The position numbers and the translations under genes are program-made. From contig NZ_ATUR01000009.1 in the NCBI RefSeq assembly GCF_000420305.1, positions 40,517 to 104,516 on the forward strand: 64,000 nt of DNA, in the 5' to 3' direction. Origin of the DNA: Novosphingopyxis baekryungensis DSM 16222. GTDB lineage: Bacteria > Pseudomonadota > Alphaproteobacteria > Sphingomonadales > Sphingomonadaceae. Under the pieces are notes generated by a model. The model was not told the origin of the DNA and made no database searches. It saw only the letters and a program-made list of their open reading frames with translations. This document shows, one piece after another, positions 41,766 to 51,342 of the stretch; positions within the stretch are counted from its first letter, which is position 1; every line of letters starts with the position of its first letter.

Positions 41766-44700
41766 CTAACCTAACGAAAGAAAATGCCCGCGGCACCATG
41801 CCGTGAAATATTCGAAAGATCGTTGGCCAGCGATGGACCGCGTGGCATCTAGTGATAGTCTTTGCTGGATTGCTCCTAGGATTGCCTGCCAATCTTTGCG
41901 CCCGGCGATGAGCCGTTCGAATATATGCCCTGCGCAGCGGCCTTGTTCGTGAGAGACTAGGGACGAACTCCACAACAATTCCATCGCGCTCAATGCCGCG
42001 AGCATATGTGAGGGCACGTCTGCATCGGCACCGCCGAGATATCTGGCGGCGGCCTGAAAGTGGCCGAAGGCCGGCTCGGGCCCCTTTTCTGCGATACCGG
42101 CCAAGGTTTGGCCGCTCAGCGAAACGTGACCGTGGCGCCATACAGCGAGCTTTGCTACGATCGAATATTCCTGCGTATCGGTGAGCAGCTCGTTCTCGGT
42201 CAGTACTTTGGTTGCTGTCTGCAGCCACGCACTTCGGGACACTCCGAACTCTTGCGCCAGCTGACGAAGATTGAGCTCGTCAGACAGGAGCGTTGCCACC
42301 TTCGCGCGGGATAGCAGGACGGGGTCGACTAAAAGAACCGCGTCGCGCGCGACAATGCCAAGTTCAGCGCCGGAGAAGTCTTCATCATCGACCGGGCAAA
42401 TCTCGCAATGCTCCTGTATCAGCGAGATGCCCTCGTCGATCTTCTGCGCCATTATCCTGCTTTCCGCTGCGCTCTGCTCGGTTCGGACGTATTCACCGTC
42501 GATATAGCCGATCGAACCATGATCGTGATTGGTGGACATTGCGCTTTCGCTGCGCATCTGCAGAAATTCGTCAAAGCTCGATTGCGCGAGATAGAGAGTC
42601 CCATACCATTGTTGGAGGGCAGGGAGCATGCCGAACTGCATCGCTCGCCATGCCGAAAGTGTATCGAGAACAGCGCCTTTCCCCTCACCTTCCCGCACGA
42701 TTTTCTCGGCTTGAACGCGCTCGCCGCCAATTCCGTGACAGGTTCTGATCTGTTTTCCACTTCCAGCGATGTGTTCGGCCATTCCCACGACGCTGCGCCT
42801 GTACATCGGCGCAAGCACGCAAACCGGGATCGGGTGCTCATCATAGAGGTCGAGCATGCCTCGGGCGTGGTCGGACGTATCCTTCGCCACGTCCAGGATC
42901 GGCGAGACGTCATTTCCCTTCATTTTGATCGTGAACATAGAGGTCTCTTCGGGAAACCGGTCGGCGTGGGTCGCCATGATGTCGTGCAGAAGCCAGATCG
43001 CTTTATGCTTCAGCTCCGCTACTTCATATTCACGGTCTGGTCCGATTGCCTGCGGAGAGCTGAAGCGGTCGCCAACTCTCTTGCCCATGACCAGCTTGGC
43101 CAGAGGATGCTCGAGCGCGAAGCACCTCGCTTCCGGGATATGCTCATCGGTGAGTATGCCCTCGACATCGTCGTCGCCATCGAGACCCCGTAGATGGAAC
43201 CAGATGTTCTCCCGGGCTACCGGAACCTTGGCGATAGCGTCAGGCAAGTTCTGATCGAAAAAGATGAACCCGGGCCAGGCGACAGCGATTTCGCGAACGT
43301 CGCGGTTATGCGCAGCCAGTTCGAAGCCGAGTGCGAGCCCTCGTTCTGCATCGACGTCCTGCCTAAGGATCTGGGCGAGACGCAGGCGCTCCAGAACATG
43401 GCCGTCAAGCTGCGAGGGATCGAGATTCGCAACATGTCGTCCCGCAGCGCGCATGTCGTTGCGTCGATGCAAAACCCCGTGAAGCATGAGATGCGATCGC
43501 AAATCGGACGGGCGCGCCGCTATTGCCATTCGCGCATAGCGTTCGGCCTCCCGAAGTTCACCGCGGTTATATTGAGCCCCGGCAGCGAGACGCGCATATC
43601 CGTTTTGCTCGATGATGGCGTCGGGCAAAGAGCGGAAAAAGGCGCTGGTGCCCTGCGCGCGGTCGGCATTGGCATAGGCCATCGCCAACCAGCTGAGAGG
43701 CGGTGTATCGATGTCGGTTGCAATATAGCCGGCAAGCACATCGATGAGTTCGCCCCATTTGTCGGTCAGCTGGCACAAATTGGCGAACATGAGGCGATGC
43801 TCGTAGAGAATATCCCCTTGCGCCAGCGACCGGGCGATTCCGAAAACCTCCTCGAAGCGATCTGGCGATCTCAAACTCAGAAAGTCAGCCACCATGATGT
43901 GTACGGGAAGCGATGTCGGCCACGCACTGAGAAGCGCATCTGCATCGTCGTCGGTCGCTACCGGATCGTCGGACAAGAACTTTGCCCGAAATACCATCGT
44001 GTCGAACTGCTCGAGCAGCTCACCTTCCATGTCGTCGCGCCGCTCGGCGGTCGCGTATTCAAAAATCTTCTGCCATTCGCCGCTAGCCGACCAGATATTG
44101 AGCAGGAGAGAGGTTTTTTCCGCACTTTCTGGCAGGCCGAGGGCGTGTTCCTCGGCGTCCTCCATCTGCTCGCGATCAAGCGCCGCATGGGCTGCCACGG
44201 TCAGCACCCGGCGATCTGCCGGCGCGATTTGCAGGAGCTGGATCGCTACGTTCCTCGCGTCGGCGGGGCGCTGTAACGCGCGGTAAAGCGTCACCAGATT
44301 ACATCCGCTAGTCAGGTATGGGTCCTGATGGGCGTTGTCGTAGATGTGGGTTTTATCCCAGAATTCGGTAAGCAGGCGTTCCGCAGTCTCCAAATCCTCG
44401 CGGCTTTCGGGATCGCGCAAGGGAGATTCGCGAAACTGCCCATCGCCGACCCGTTTCTCGAGCAACGCGTCTGCAGCTATCCGCCGAGCGTCTTTGTCAT
44501 CCGGATCGTCTTTCCAAGTTTGCAGTGCTCTTTCGATAAACTCCTGCCGACGGTCTCGGTGACGCAGAAAATGACATTCGTAAACTCGGACCAGAGTCCG
44601 CTTCAGCAACCTGGTCGAAATTATCTCGTACGGGTCGACCTCATCGCCAAGAAACATGGCGGCTTGAAAAACAAAGCCTGCTGCATGTTCATCATCCGGG

Positions 44701-45638
44701 TTTTCCTCGAGGTGCGCCTTTGCAACGTCGAGCGAGTCCTCGAACCGGAGCAACAGCTGCAATCCCAAAATGCGATTGGTCGCGATCCGCTCGTCGTCAG
44801 GATAAATAGCATAAGCTTCAAGAAGGCATTCGCCTGCACGCTTGTCGTCACCCAATCTCTGATGGGCCAGACCGATGTTCGCGCGCACGCGCGCACGAAC
44901 TCGGGGCTCGTCTGACGCCGTCAGCGCGTCCTGCAATTTGGTAAGCAGCTCAAATGCGGTTTTAACGCGGCCGTCATTGAGCATATCGCGATAGGAATCG
45001 ATCTGCGTGTCCCAATGCGTGAGCAGTTGCTCGCCTTTCGCCGTGTCGCCTGCAAGATCCTGCAGCAGGGCGTGACTCTCATGTTGTATTGAAAGGCTCT
45101 GATCCAGCTTCGCATGCGAGCGCTCGGAATGCGCCAACTGCTCGTCGCCAATCTCGGCAAGTCTCTCGGTCATCGGACTGTGACCCGGATCGAACGCATC
45201 GAGCGCCTTCTGGTCTTCACCGATGCGATCTTGGAGCGTGTTCCAGCCCCAAATCTGGATATCGATGCAGCGCCCGGCCACCACCTGTTCCTGCGACAGT
45301 GTCGCTGCGATTTCGTCGTAGGTGATGTCGTCGTCTGCGGTCGTGACGATGAAAAATTCGGTAAGCGCGGGCGTAAATGCGAGTGCCTTTTTCAGTTCTG
45401 CACGCGCCTCGCCGTCCGTCAGCTTGCGATTGGTCGTGCGAAGTTTGCACTGAATGCCGACCGTCTGCTTTGCATCACGATTGCGCCGGCCAACGACATC
45501 AATGCCCTTCTGGTTTTTTCCGCTCTTGGCCACCCTCTTGGTGTTCGGATCGCCGAGGATGCCGCGAAAGAGAATGGCGACATTCTGTTCGAAAGTCGCG
45601 TCGTTCGCAGGCATTGAAATGACGCTTTGAGTGGTCAT
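41766..45638 (-). CDS. 1290-aa Mrr-like nuclease / TPR fusion protein
   Basis: A very large protein. Residues about 10-120 look like an Mrr-type endonuclease: QKGIDVVGRRN supplies the Asp and VGIQCKLR a QxK, the Mrr variant of ExK. Residues about 180-700 are TPR-like helical repeats (LGDDKRAGECLLEAYAIYP). The C-terminal 350 residues include GIVARDAVLLVDPVLLSRA, a possible PIN-like or dimerisation region, and an HTH-like LRQLAQEFGVSRSAWLQ. Its start overlaps the AbiEii stop (ATGA), so it belongs to the abiE-like operon. I infer a nuclease effector with a repeat-based sensor. Confidence 0.6.
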   Translation of the reverse strand: MTTQSVISMPANDATFEQNVAILFRGILGDPNTKRVAKSGKNQKGIDVVGRRNRDAKQTVGIQCKLRTTNRKLTDGEARAELKKALAFTPALTEFFIVTTADDDITYDEIAATLSQEQVVAGRCIDIQIWGWNTLQDRIGEDQKALDAFDPGHSPMTERLAEIGDEQLAHSERSHAKLDQSLSIQHESHALLQDLAGDTAKGEQLLTHWDTQIDSYRDMLNDGRVKTAFELLTKLQDALTASDEPRVRARVRANIGLAHQRLGDDKRAGECLLEAYAIYPDDERIATNRILGLQLLLRFEDSLDVAKAHLEENPDDEHAAGFVFQAAMFLGDEVDPYEIISTRLLKRTLVRVYECHFLRHRDRRQEFIERALQTWKDDPDDKDARRIAADALLEKRVGDGQFRESPLRDPESREDLETAERLLTEFWDKTHIYDNAHQDPYLTSGCNLVTLYRALQRPADARNVAIQLLQIAPADRRVLTVAAHAALDREQMEDAEEHALGLPESAEKTSLLLNIWSASGEWQKIFEYATAERRDDMEGELLEQFDTMVFRAKFLSDDPVATDDDADALLSAWPTSLPVHIMVADFLSLRSPDRFEEVFGIARSLAQGDILYEHRLMFANLCQLTDKWGELIDVLAGYIATDIDTPPLSWLAMAYANADRAQGTSAFFRSLPDAIIEQNGYARLAAGAQYNRGELREAERYARMAIAARPSDLRSHLMLHGVLHRRNDMRAAGRHVANLDPSQLDGHVLERLRLAQILRQDVDAERGLALGFELAAHNRDVREIAVAWPGFIFFDQNLPDAIAKVPVARENIWFHLRGLDGDDDVEGILTDEHIPEARCFALEHPLAKLVMGKRVGDRFSSPQAIGPDREYEVAELKHKAIWLLHDIMATHADRFPEETSMFTIKMKGNDVSPILDVAKDTSDHARGMLDLYDEHPIPVCVLAPMYRRSVVGMAEHIAGSGKQIRTCHGIGGERVQAEKIVREGEGKGAVLDTLSAWRAMQFGMLPALQQWYGTLYLAQSSFDEFLQMRSESAMSTNHDHGSIGYIDGEYVRTEQSAAESRIMAQKIDEGISLIQEHCEICPVDDEDFSGAELGIVARDAVLLVDPVLLSRAKVATLLSDELNLRQLAQEFGVSRSAWLQTATKVLTENELLTDTQEYSIVAKLAVWRHGHVSLSGQTLAGIAEKGPEPAFGHFQAAARYLGGADADVPSHMLAALSAMELLWSSSLVSHEQGRCAGHIFERLIAGRKDWQAILGAIQQRLSLDATRSIAGQRSFEYFTAWCRGHFLSLG

Positions 45639-46501
45639 TGATCGCGCAGTGCTAGCGCGCGCAGCCAGGCATCGACCTGACCAAAAGCATCCTGTTGCCA
45701 TTCATCGACGTTGCGGCCATCGAGCACGTCGGTTTCGGCAACGAAATTTCGCACCGATGTCGGACCATAACTTTCTAGGGTCTCGAATTTGGTGTCGATC
45801 AGTTTGAAGCCTGCGATGCCGCTCGCCTCATCCAGCAGGGGACGACAAGCCTCCGCAATTGCCGCTGCGCCGCCAGGATAGTTTCTGATTGCGTAGTAAA
45901 CGTCGTAGGCGTCCTTCTCCTTCTTTCGGCCGTCGAGCGCGTGGCCTTTCATCGCCAAAAATGCGGGAATGGTGCACACTGCGATCCGGACGCGGTTGGT
46001 GCCGCCAGTTGGCATTCGCCCAGCGACTTCGACAATTTCGTTATAAGCGATTGCTAGGTCCGCTCCGTCGGCTTTCTGGACCGCGAAGCCCTCGATCAGG
46101 TTGGGTCCTTTCTTCGATACCACGGCATCGCGCGGCATCAGGAAGTCGACGATAACTTTGACCGGCTTTTCGCCATCGTCAAGATCGATCTCTCGCTGCA
46201 GTTGAAAACGCGCCAGCGCCGGTGATTGCTCGTAACCGTTTTCGAGTAAGGCATTGACGAGTAGGCTGTATTCGCCATCGCCCAATGCTTCGGGATCGAG
46301 GTTAAGATCGAGATCCTGCGTGCCGACGTGAGGCATGGCTTCCTGATCAAGCAGAAGCCAAGGCACCGATCCGCCGACAATGGTGAATTTGCCGCGATAA
46401 CTGCCGAGGACCTGGCCAATCTCGACGATCACGGATCGTACCGCCGCAGTGGATCGGCTGTCGTAGTCGGCAGCGGATTTGGGCTCGCCCGGATTTACCA
46501 T
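45635..46501 (-). CDS. AbiEii-type nucleotidyltransferase toxin
   Basis: A 288-residue protein with the nucleotidyltransferase core: IVGGSVPWLL (GGS at 43-45), TQDLDLNLD (D63/D65) and VIVDFLMPRD (third carboxylate, about 120). The C-terminal half is helical (KGHALDGRKKEKDAYDVYYAI). This matches AbiEii toxins, which modify tRNA or nucleotides and are restrained by the AbiEi partner. It overlaps the antitoxin gene by seven bases and the large nuclease-TPR gene by four. Type IV toxin-antitoxin assignment rests on the gene pair. Confidence 0.78.
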   Translation of the reverse strand: MVNPGEPKSAADYDSRSTAAVRSVIVEIGQVLGSYRGKFTIVGGSVPWLLLDQEAMPHVGTQDLDLNLDPEALGDGEYSLLVNALLENGYEQSPALARFQLQREIDLDDGEKPVKVIVDFLMPRDAVVSKKGPNLIEGFAVQKADGADLAIAYNEIVEVAGRMPTGGTNRVRIAVCTIPAFLAMKGHALDGRKKEKDAYDVYYAIRNYPGGAAAIAEACRPLLDEASGIAGFKLIDTKFETLESYGPTSVRNFVAETDVLDGRNVDEWQQDAFGQVDAWLRALALRDQ

Positions 46502-47559
46502 TGCAATGCTTCGGCGCGCAGATGTTCGGCCGCCTCTCTTCCTCGCTCACCGGCTATCGACAAATCTAGATAGGTTTGCACCGGGTCTGTGCTGACCAAC
46601 CCATTTTCGAGGAGCATTGCGGTTTGAAAGACCTTTGGATCGTCCGGAATCAGAATATCGATGTTCGCCCCCTTGGAGGCGCTTTGGAGCTCTAGGCGAA
46701 CTTGGAGCCGCGCAAGGCCACGCTCGTCGGCATAGAAATAGGTGCGACCTGTGCGCGCAAACGGCGCTATCCAGTCCGCGGCAGAGAAGGACGCGTAAAG
46801 CAGCTCAACGTCGGTCCTGCCCGTCATGACAGAGCGCACAGCGTCTTGTAGCTCTCTACCGTGAAGATGGGTGTAGAGCTGGACCCGTTCGCCTGACGGC
46901 GGCTCATACTCTTCTCTCCACATGTCGAGCAAAGCGTTCGGGTCCGACAGCCACACGCCCTCATCGGACTGCTCAGCCCATTCTCGCTGCCGGAGTTGTT
47001 GGCCGACTTGGCTGGCATGACCTGCACTCACGTCCGCCTGCTGCGCCAAATCGCCGATCCGCCATTGGTGCTTGGGATCTTTCAGCATTGTGTGCAGAAC
47101 TGCTGCTGCCTTAGGCTTGAAGAGCGAGCGCAACACGCGCTGCTCAGTCTTCGGCTTCACATCCGTCCTATGGTCGATTTCGAGGCCGCCGACCGACAGG
47201 TAAGCATTGCCCGCGAAATCGATGTAGCCAATACCGCTTTCTCGGCATATTTGTCGCGATGCAGGGGAAATGTAAGGTGCGGCAAGCATCGTATATGCGT
47301 CTGCGCCATACGTCTCGGCAGCCGAGTGAAGCTGCCAAATCGCGTTTCGCACGCGAGCCGGTTCGGCGTTTGCCTTTACCTCCACTAGAAGTTTATGCCG
47401 GGATTTGCCGCGCCGGAACGATACGACGAGATCGATGCCCATGTCTGCGGACATAACTTCGTGCGCTACATTGATATCGCGGACGGAGTCCATTTGTTGG
47501 AGCAATGCTCGCAGTCGGTGCTCGGCCTGCTCCTCGTTCACTGTTTCGCGTGTATTCAT
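46495..47559 (-). CDS. AbiEi-type antitoxin / regulator
   Basis: A 354-residue protein. The N-terminal part (MGIDLVVSFRRGKSRHKLLVEVKANAEPARVRNAIWQL) resembles a nuclease-like fold with a D...ExK-type pattern, and residues about 150-215 hold a winged helix (WRIGDLAQQADVSAGHASQVGQQLRQREW) with DNA-binding character. C-terminal residues resemble the AbiEi scaffold (LLYASFSAADWIAPFARTGRTYFYAD, VQTYLDL). It likely binds its own promoter, where two palindromes lie at the start codon. First gene of the three-gene operon. Confidence 0.75.
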   Translation of the reverse strand: MNTRETVNEEQAEHRLRALLQQMDSVRDINVAHEVMSADMGIDLVVSFRRGKSRHKLLVEVKANAEPARVRNAIWQLHSAAETYGADAYTMLAAPYISPASRQICRESGIGYIDFAGNAYLSVGGLEIDHRTDVKPKTEQRVLRSLFKPKAAAVLHTMLKDPKHQWRIGDLAQQADVSAGHASQVGQQLRQREWAEQSDEGVWLSDPNALLDMWREEYEPPSGERVQLYTHLHGRELQDAVRSVMTGRTDVELLYASFSAADWIAPFARTGRTYFYADERGLARLQVRLELQSASKGANIDILIPDDPKVFQTAMLLENGLVSTDPVQTYLDLSIAGERGREAAEHLRAEALQW

Positions 47560-47586
47560 CGAACGGTGAATACCACTATTGTAGTG
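47552..47586 (-). promoter_or_regulatory. Two palindromes over the abiEi start, candidate operator
   Basis: GTATTCA (47552-47558) / TGAATAC (47567-47573) with an 8-base spacer overlaps the start codon, and the adjoining CACTATTGTAGTG (47574-47586) is a second near-palindrome. Both sit where AbiEi-type regulators bind. Confidence 0.6.
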
Positions 47587-47969
47587 AAATTCAAGGGCCC
47601 GCTCTAAAGATTTCGAAAGACCATCGCTAAACTTGGGGTGGAAGCAACGGCATTATGCATGGAGGCGTCTATTTCTGCTTTCGAGGACACCGCCGCCATC
47701 GCTGAATGTCTGACATTGGGCGCATAACGGAAGGACCGGATCTGGGCCGTAAGGGGTCAGTCCGCTCCCAGGTGCCGCGACGACCAAGGCCGACGTTCCG
47801 CAAACGACCCATAAGCGGCAATGATATCCGCTTCTGATCTGCCCCCCGAGAGGGGAGGATCGCTCGCAATCCGATAGAATGCCCAAAGGCGACAGTCTTG
47901 CCTGCCAGCCCGGTCTAGCACCGCCGCCAGATCGGGGACAGGTCGTGCCCCTAGGGAGTGGAGAGGCAG
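47587..47969. other. Intergenic region before the flavin monooxygenase
   Basis: About 380 bp. It holds one copy of the GGGCGC-type decayed repeat (near 47709-47730) and no convincing ORF; open frames on the minus strand are shadows. It separates the defence block from metabolic genes and may mark a boundary. Confidence 0.5.
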
Positions 47970-49535
47970 ATGGTGGCGGATCGGCAGAAAATCGCAGCAG
48001 GCGCGCAGCAACCCGAAAAGTTCGATGTCATCATCGTCGGCGCGGGCATTTCCGGGATCGGCAGCGCGACCCTGCTGCGCAAGCATTGCCCGGATTTGAG
48101 CTTTGCCATTCTCGAAGCGCTTGAGGGTCACGGCGGCACATGGCTGATCCACAAATATCCCGGCACCCGGTCCGATAGCGACCTGTTCACCTTCGGCTAC
48201 GGGTTCAAGCCTTGGACGGGTCAGCCGATCGCCTCGCGCGACCAGATCCTCGACTATCTCGGTGATGCGATCGCCGATGCTGACCTGGGACCCTTCATCC
48301 GCTACGGGCACAGCGTAACTTCCGCCGACTGGTCCAGCGAAACGGCCAGTTGGCGGCTCACGGTTGAACGCAAGGGCGCCGGCGATGTGGTGCAGATGGA
48401 AGCGAACTTCCTGTGGATGTGCCAGGGCTACTACCGGCACGAGAAAGGCTACACGCCCCAATGGCCGGGCATGGACAAGTTCAAGGGCCAGATCATCCAC
48501 CCCCAGCACTGGCCAGAGGGTCTCAATCTGGCGGGTAAGAACGTAACTGTGATTGGTTCGGGTGCGACCGCGGCAACCCTGATCCCGGCGCTGGCCGACC
48601 GCTGCGCGCATGTGACCATGCTGCAACGCACGCCGACCTATTTTGCCGCTGGTCGCAATGTTGACGCGCTGGCCGAGGAACTGCGCAGGCTGGATGTGGA
48701 CCCTGCCTGGGTTCACGAGATCATGCGCCGCAAGGTGGTGCGCGACCGCGCCGATCTGCTCGACCGCGCGCAATCATCCCCTGAAAAGCTCAAGGCGATG
48801 CTGATCGGCGGGGTTCAGGCGCTGCTCCCGGAAGGGTTCGATGTCGAACGGCATTTCACCCCCCCCTATCGCCCGATGCAGCAGCGCGTGGCATTTGTGC
48901 CGGATGGCGATCTGTTCAAGGCCATTGCTGCAGGCAAGGCTTCGGTCGTGACAGATACGATCAGCATCTTCGACGAGACCGGGATTGTGCTTGATTCGGG
49001 CGATCGCATCGATGCCGATGTGGTGATCACCGCAACCGGGTTCGAGATGGCGGTGATGGGCGATATCCCGTTCAGAATCGACGGCGCGCCGGTCAATTTC
49101 GCGCAGACCGTGACCTACCGCGGAATCATGTTCACCGGCATTCCCAACATGGCCTGGGTCTATGGCTATGGCCATTACAGCTGGACCTTGCGCGCCGATC
49201 TCGTGGCTAGCTTCGTGTGCCGGCTGCTCGATCACATGCACAAAAGCGGCGCTAGCAGCGTGATGCCGGTGCTCAGGCCCGAAAACCAAGGCATGGAACT
49301 GAAGCCGTGGGTCGATACCGATTACCTCAACCCCGGCTATCTGCTTCGCAGCCTCGACCGGCTGCCCCGGCGCGGGGACACGCCTGAATGGCAGCACAGT
49401 CAGGACTATTTCTACGAGAGCGAGGCGATACCCGCGATTGATCTGAACGATCCGGTGTTCGCCTACAGCTATCGGCCAGTGCAGCGCGAAGCTGCCGGCA
49501 TGGGACACCATGAAACGATGAGGAAGGCAGGATGA
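47970..49535 (+). CDS. Flavin-containing monooxygenase (Baeyer-Villiger type)
   Basis: A 521-residue FAD/NADPH enzyme. FDVIIVGAGISGIGSATLL (near 18) is the FAD-binding GxGxxG, GGTWLIHKYPGTRSDSDLFTFGYGF the FAD/BVMO segment, and KNVTVIGSGATAATLIPAL (near 190) the NADPH Rossmann motif. Family members oxygenate ketones, as in EthA-like enzymes. GGAGAGG precedes the ATG at 47970; a GTG at 47958 is an alternative. Its TGA overlaps the SDR gene (ATGA), a pairing seen when an alcohol is first oxidised to the ketone substrate. The true substrate is unknown. Confidence 0.85.
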   Translation: MVADRQKIAAGAQQPEKFDVIIVGAGISGIGSATLLRKHCPDLSFAILEALEGHGGTWLIHKYPGTRSDSDLFTFGYGFKPWTGQPIASRDQILDYLGDAIADADLGPFIRYGHSVTSADWSSETASWRLTVERKGAGDVVQMEANFLWMCQGYYRHEKGYTPQWPGMDKFKGQIIHPQHWPEGLNLAGKNVTVIGSGATAATLIPALADRCAHVTMLQRTPTYFAAGRNVDALAEELRRLDVDPAWVHEIMRRKVVRDRADLLDRAQSSPEKLKAMLIGGVQALLPEGFDVERHFTPPYRPMQQRVAFVPDGDLFKAIAAGKASVVTDTISIFDETGIVLDSGDRIDADVVITATGFEMAVMGDIPFRIDGAPVNFAQTVTYRGIMFTGIPNMAWVYGYGHYSWTLRADLVASFVCRLLDHMHKSGASSVMPVLRPENQGMELKPWVDTDYLNPGYLLRSLDRLPRRGDTPEWQHSQDYFYESEAIPAIDLNDPVFAYSYRPVQREAAGMGHHETMRKAG

Positions 49536-50443
49536 TGAACATGAAAGGCGGCGTGGCCGTGGTTACCGGCGGGGCTTCGGGCCTTGGCAAGGCAATGGCC
49601 GAGGAGGCTGCGCGGCGCGGCATGAAGGTGGTGATCGCCGATGTCGAGGCTGGAGCGATGGAGCAGGCCGTTGCTGACCTGCGTGCAGGCGGCGCCGAGG
49701 CGATCGGCGTGCTGACCGATGTGACCAGCGCGTCGTCGGTCGAGGCACTGGCGGTCGCGACCGAACGGCATTTCGGACCGGCAAACCTGCTGTTCAACAA
49801 TGCCGGTGTCGCATCGGGCGGGCCGATCTGGGAAAGCACCGAAAAGGACTGGAAGTGGCTGTTCGGCGTAAATGTCGATGGCGTCGCCAATGGGGTGCGC
49901 AGCTTTACCCCACGCATGCTTGCGGCAGCAGCTGCCGATGCGGCCTATCAGGGCTGCATCGTCAACACCGCGTCCATGGCCGGGCTGGTGACCGCGCCGG
50001 GGATGGGCATCTACAGCGTTTCCAAGCACGCGGTGCTGGCTTTGTCCGAATGCCTCTACCATGACCTCGATCTGGTGGGGCCGCAGGTGCGGGCGGCGGT
50101 GCTGTGTCCGTTCTATGTGACCACCAATATCAGCCAGTGCTACCGCAACCGACCCGCCGATCTGGTCAATGACAGCGGGCCGACCCGCTCGCAGCTGGCC
50201 ACGCAGGCGATCTCCGCCAACGATCTCGCAAGCGGCACGCTGACGCCCGAAGAGGTGGCTGCGATCACTTTCAATGCGATCGAGGAAGATCGGTTCTATA
50301 TCTATCCCAGCCCCGAGCAGCTGCCGATTGTAAGAAGCCGACTCGATCATCTGGGGAACGGCACCAATCCCGACATCCCTTACGACGACATTCCGATGTT
50401 CAAGGCGCGGCGGGACAGTCTCAAAGAAGCGCTAGCGGGGTGA
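49532..50443 (+). CDS. Short-chain dehydrogenase/reductase
   Basis: A 303-residue SDR of the classical type: VAVVTGGASGLGKAMAE (cofactor loop), NNAGVASGG (NNAG), CIVNTASMAG with catalytic Ser region, and GIYSVSKHAVLAL with the YxxxK pair. An Asp after strand 2 (VVIADVEAG) favours NAD(H). It is coupled to the monooxygenase upstream, so it likely oxidises an alcohol to a ketone. The C-terminal 60 residues are unusual, with a YIYPSPEQLPIVRSR segment. Followed after about 80 bp by the Crp/Fnr gene. Confidence 0.88.
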   Translation: MMNMKGGVAVVTGGASGLGKAMAEEAARRGMKVVIADVEAGAMEQAVADLRAGGAEAIGVLTDVTSASSVEALAVATERHFGPANLLFNNAGVASGGPIWESTEKDWKWLFGVNVDGVANGVRSFTPRMLAAAAADAAYQGCIVNTASMAGLVTAPGMGIYSVSKHAVLALSECLYHDLDLVGPQVRAAVLCPFYVTTNISQCYRNRPADLVNDSGPTRSQLATQAISANDLASGTLTPEEVAAITFNAIEEDRFYIYPSPEQLPIVRSRLDHLGNGTNPDIPYDDIPMFKARRDSLKEALAG

Positions 50444-50527
50444 GCGGGTCCGCGCTCTTGCTGTGTGCGCCGCTTGTTGTAACCACATGGCCCTTGCTTC
50501 AACGATTTGACGGCGCGGAGGGTGTGC

Positions 50528-51175
50528 TTGGCCGAACCGGGAAAACTGGACGAGGAGCTCGATGCCCTACTGCGCCGTCATGCGCGGCAGCGCATGCTAG
50601 CGCGAGGCGAGGCGCTTTACGGGCGCGGCTCGCCGCCCGATGCGCTGTTCTGCGTCGAGCGCGGAATCATTCGCCTGAGTGTCACCAGCCCTGCCGGGCG
50701 TGAAGCCGTGCTGGGTCTGGTGACGCCAGGGCATTGGTTCGGCGAGGCATCGCTGTTTACCTGCGAACCGCGCGGCAATGATGCGGTGGCCGCCGTTGAC
50801 AGCACCGTGCTGATGGTCCCCGCTGCCACCCTGCACGCCTTGATCGACGACCGCTCCGATTATCTACGGCAGTTCCTCGCCATGATGGGCCAGCGTTACA
50901 AGGCGGTGCTGAGCCGGATGGACGACACTGTGCTGCTGCCGTTGCCTGCGCGCTTGGCACGGATCATCGTGCAGATGATCGATGCGGGCGGCAAGGCGGG
51001 CAATCCCCTGACCGTTCAATTCTCGCAGGAAGAGGGCGCCCACATGCTCGGGGCGTCGCGGCAAAGCGTCAATCGGGTGCTCAAGGAGTGGGAGGCAGCC
51101 GGCATTGTGCGCCTGAGCTATCGCAAGCTTACCCTGGCCGATCTCGAGGCCATACGGCGGCTTTGCCGGGCGTGA
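50528..51175 (+). CDS. Crp/Fnr family transcriptional regulator
   Basis: A 215-residue regulator. The cyclic-nucleotide-like domain spans about 10-125 (GLVTPGHWFGEASLFTCEPRGNDAVA) and the C-terminal helix-turn-helix about 155-210 (SQEEGAHMLGASRQSVNRVLKEWEAAGIVRLSYRKL). No Fnr cysteine cluster is visible, so iron-sulfur sensing is unlikely. The open frame reaches TTG 50507, but GGAGG (50517-50521) fits the TTG at 50528 with six-base spacing; a GTG at 50522 also exists. It probably controls the adjacent monooxygenase-SDR pair. Confidence 0.82.
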   Translation: MAEPGKLDEELDALLRRHARQRMLARGEALYGRGSPPDALFCVERGIIRLSVTSPAGREAVLGLVTPGHWFGEASLFTCEPRGNDAVAAVDSTVLMVPAATLHALIDDRSDYLRQFLAMMGQRYKAVLSRMDDTVLLPLPARLARIIVQMIDAGGKAGNPLTVQFSQEEGAHMLGASRQSVNRVLKEWEAAGIVRLSYRKLTLADLEAIRRLCRA

Positions 51176-51307
51176 GCGGCACGGCGAGAGGTGGCAGATC
51201 GAGAGGGGGCAAGCCAGCCAAAGCGGCTCGCAATGAATTTAGGAAAGCCGCCATTCGCCTACCCACCCCATTGCAGCCAACCGCACCTTTCGAGGCGCAA
51301 CCCGAAA

Positions 51308-51333
51308 GCGGTCGACCAGGTGAGGTCGACCGC
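51308..51333. terminator. Inverted repeat between convergent genes
   Basis: GCGGTCGACC (51308-51317) / GGTCGACCGC (51324-51333), a perfect 10-bp stem with six-base loop, between the Crp stop (51175) and the recombinase stop (51343). It may end transcripts in both directions. Confidence 0.55.
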
Positions 51334-51342
51334 CCGAAGGTG

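Noticed and set aside
42408..45617. Several long plus-strand frames (such as 42408-43193 and 43194-44276) within the nuclease-TPR gene
   Set aside because: They are antisense to an intact 1290-aa frame with domain structure, and their products look random.
49469..50350. A 293-codon antisense frame over the SDR gene
   Set aside because: The SDR on the plus strand carries all classical motifs.
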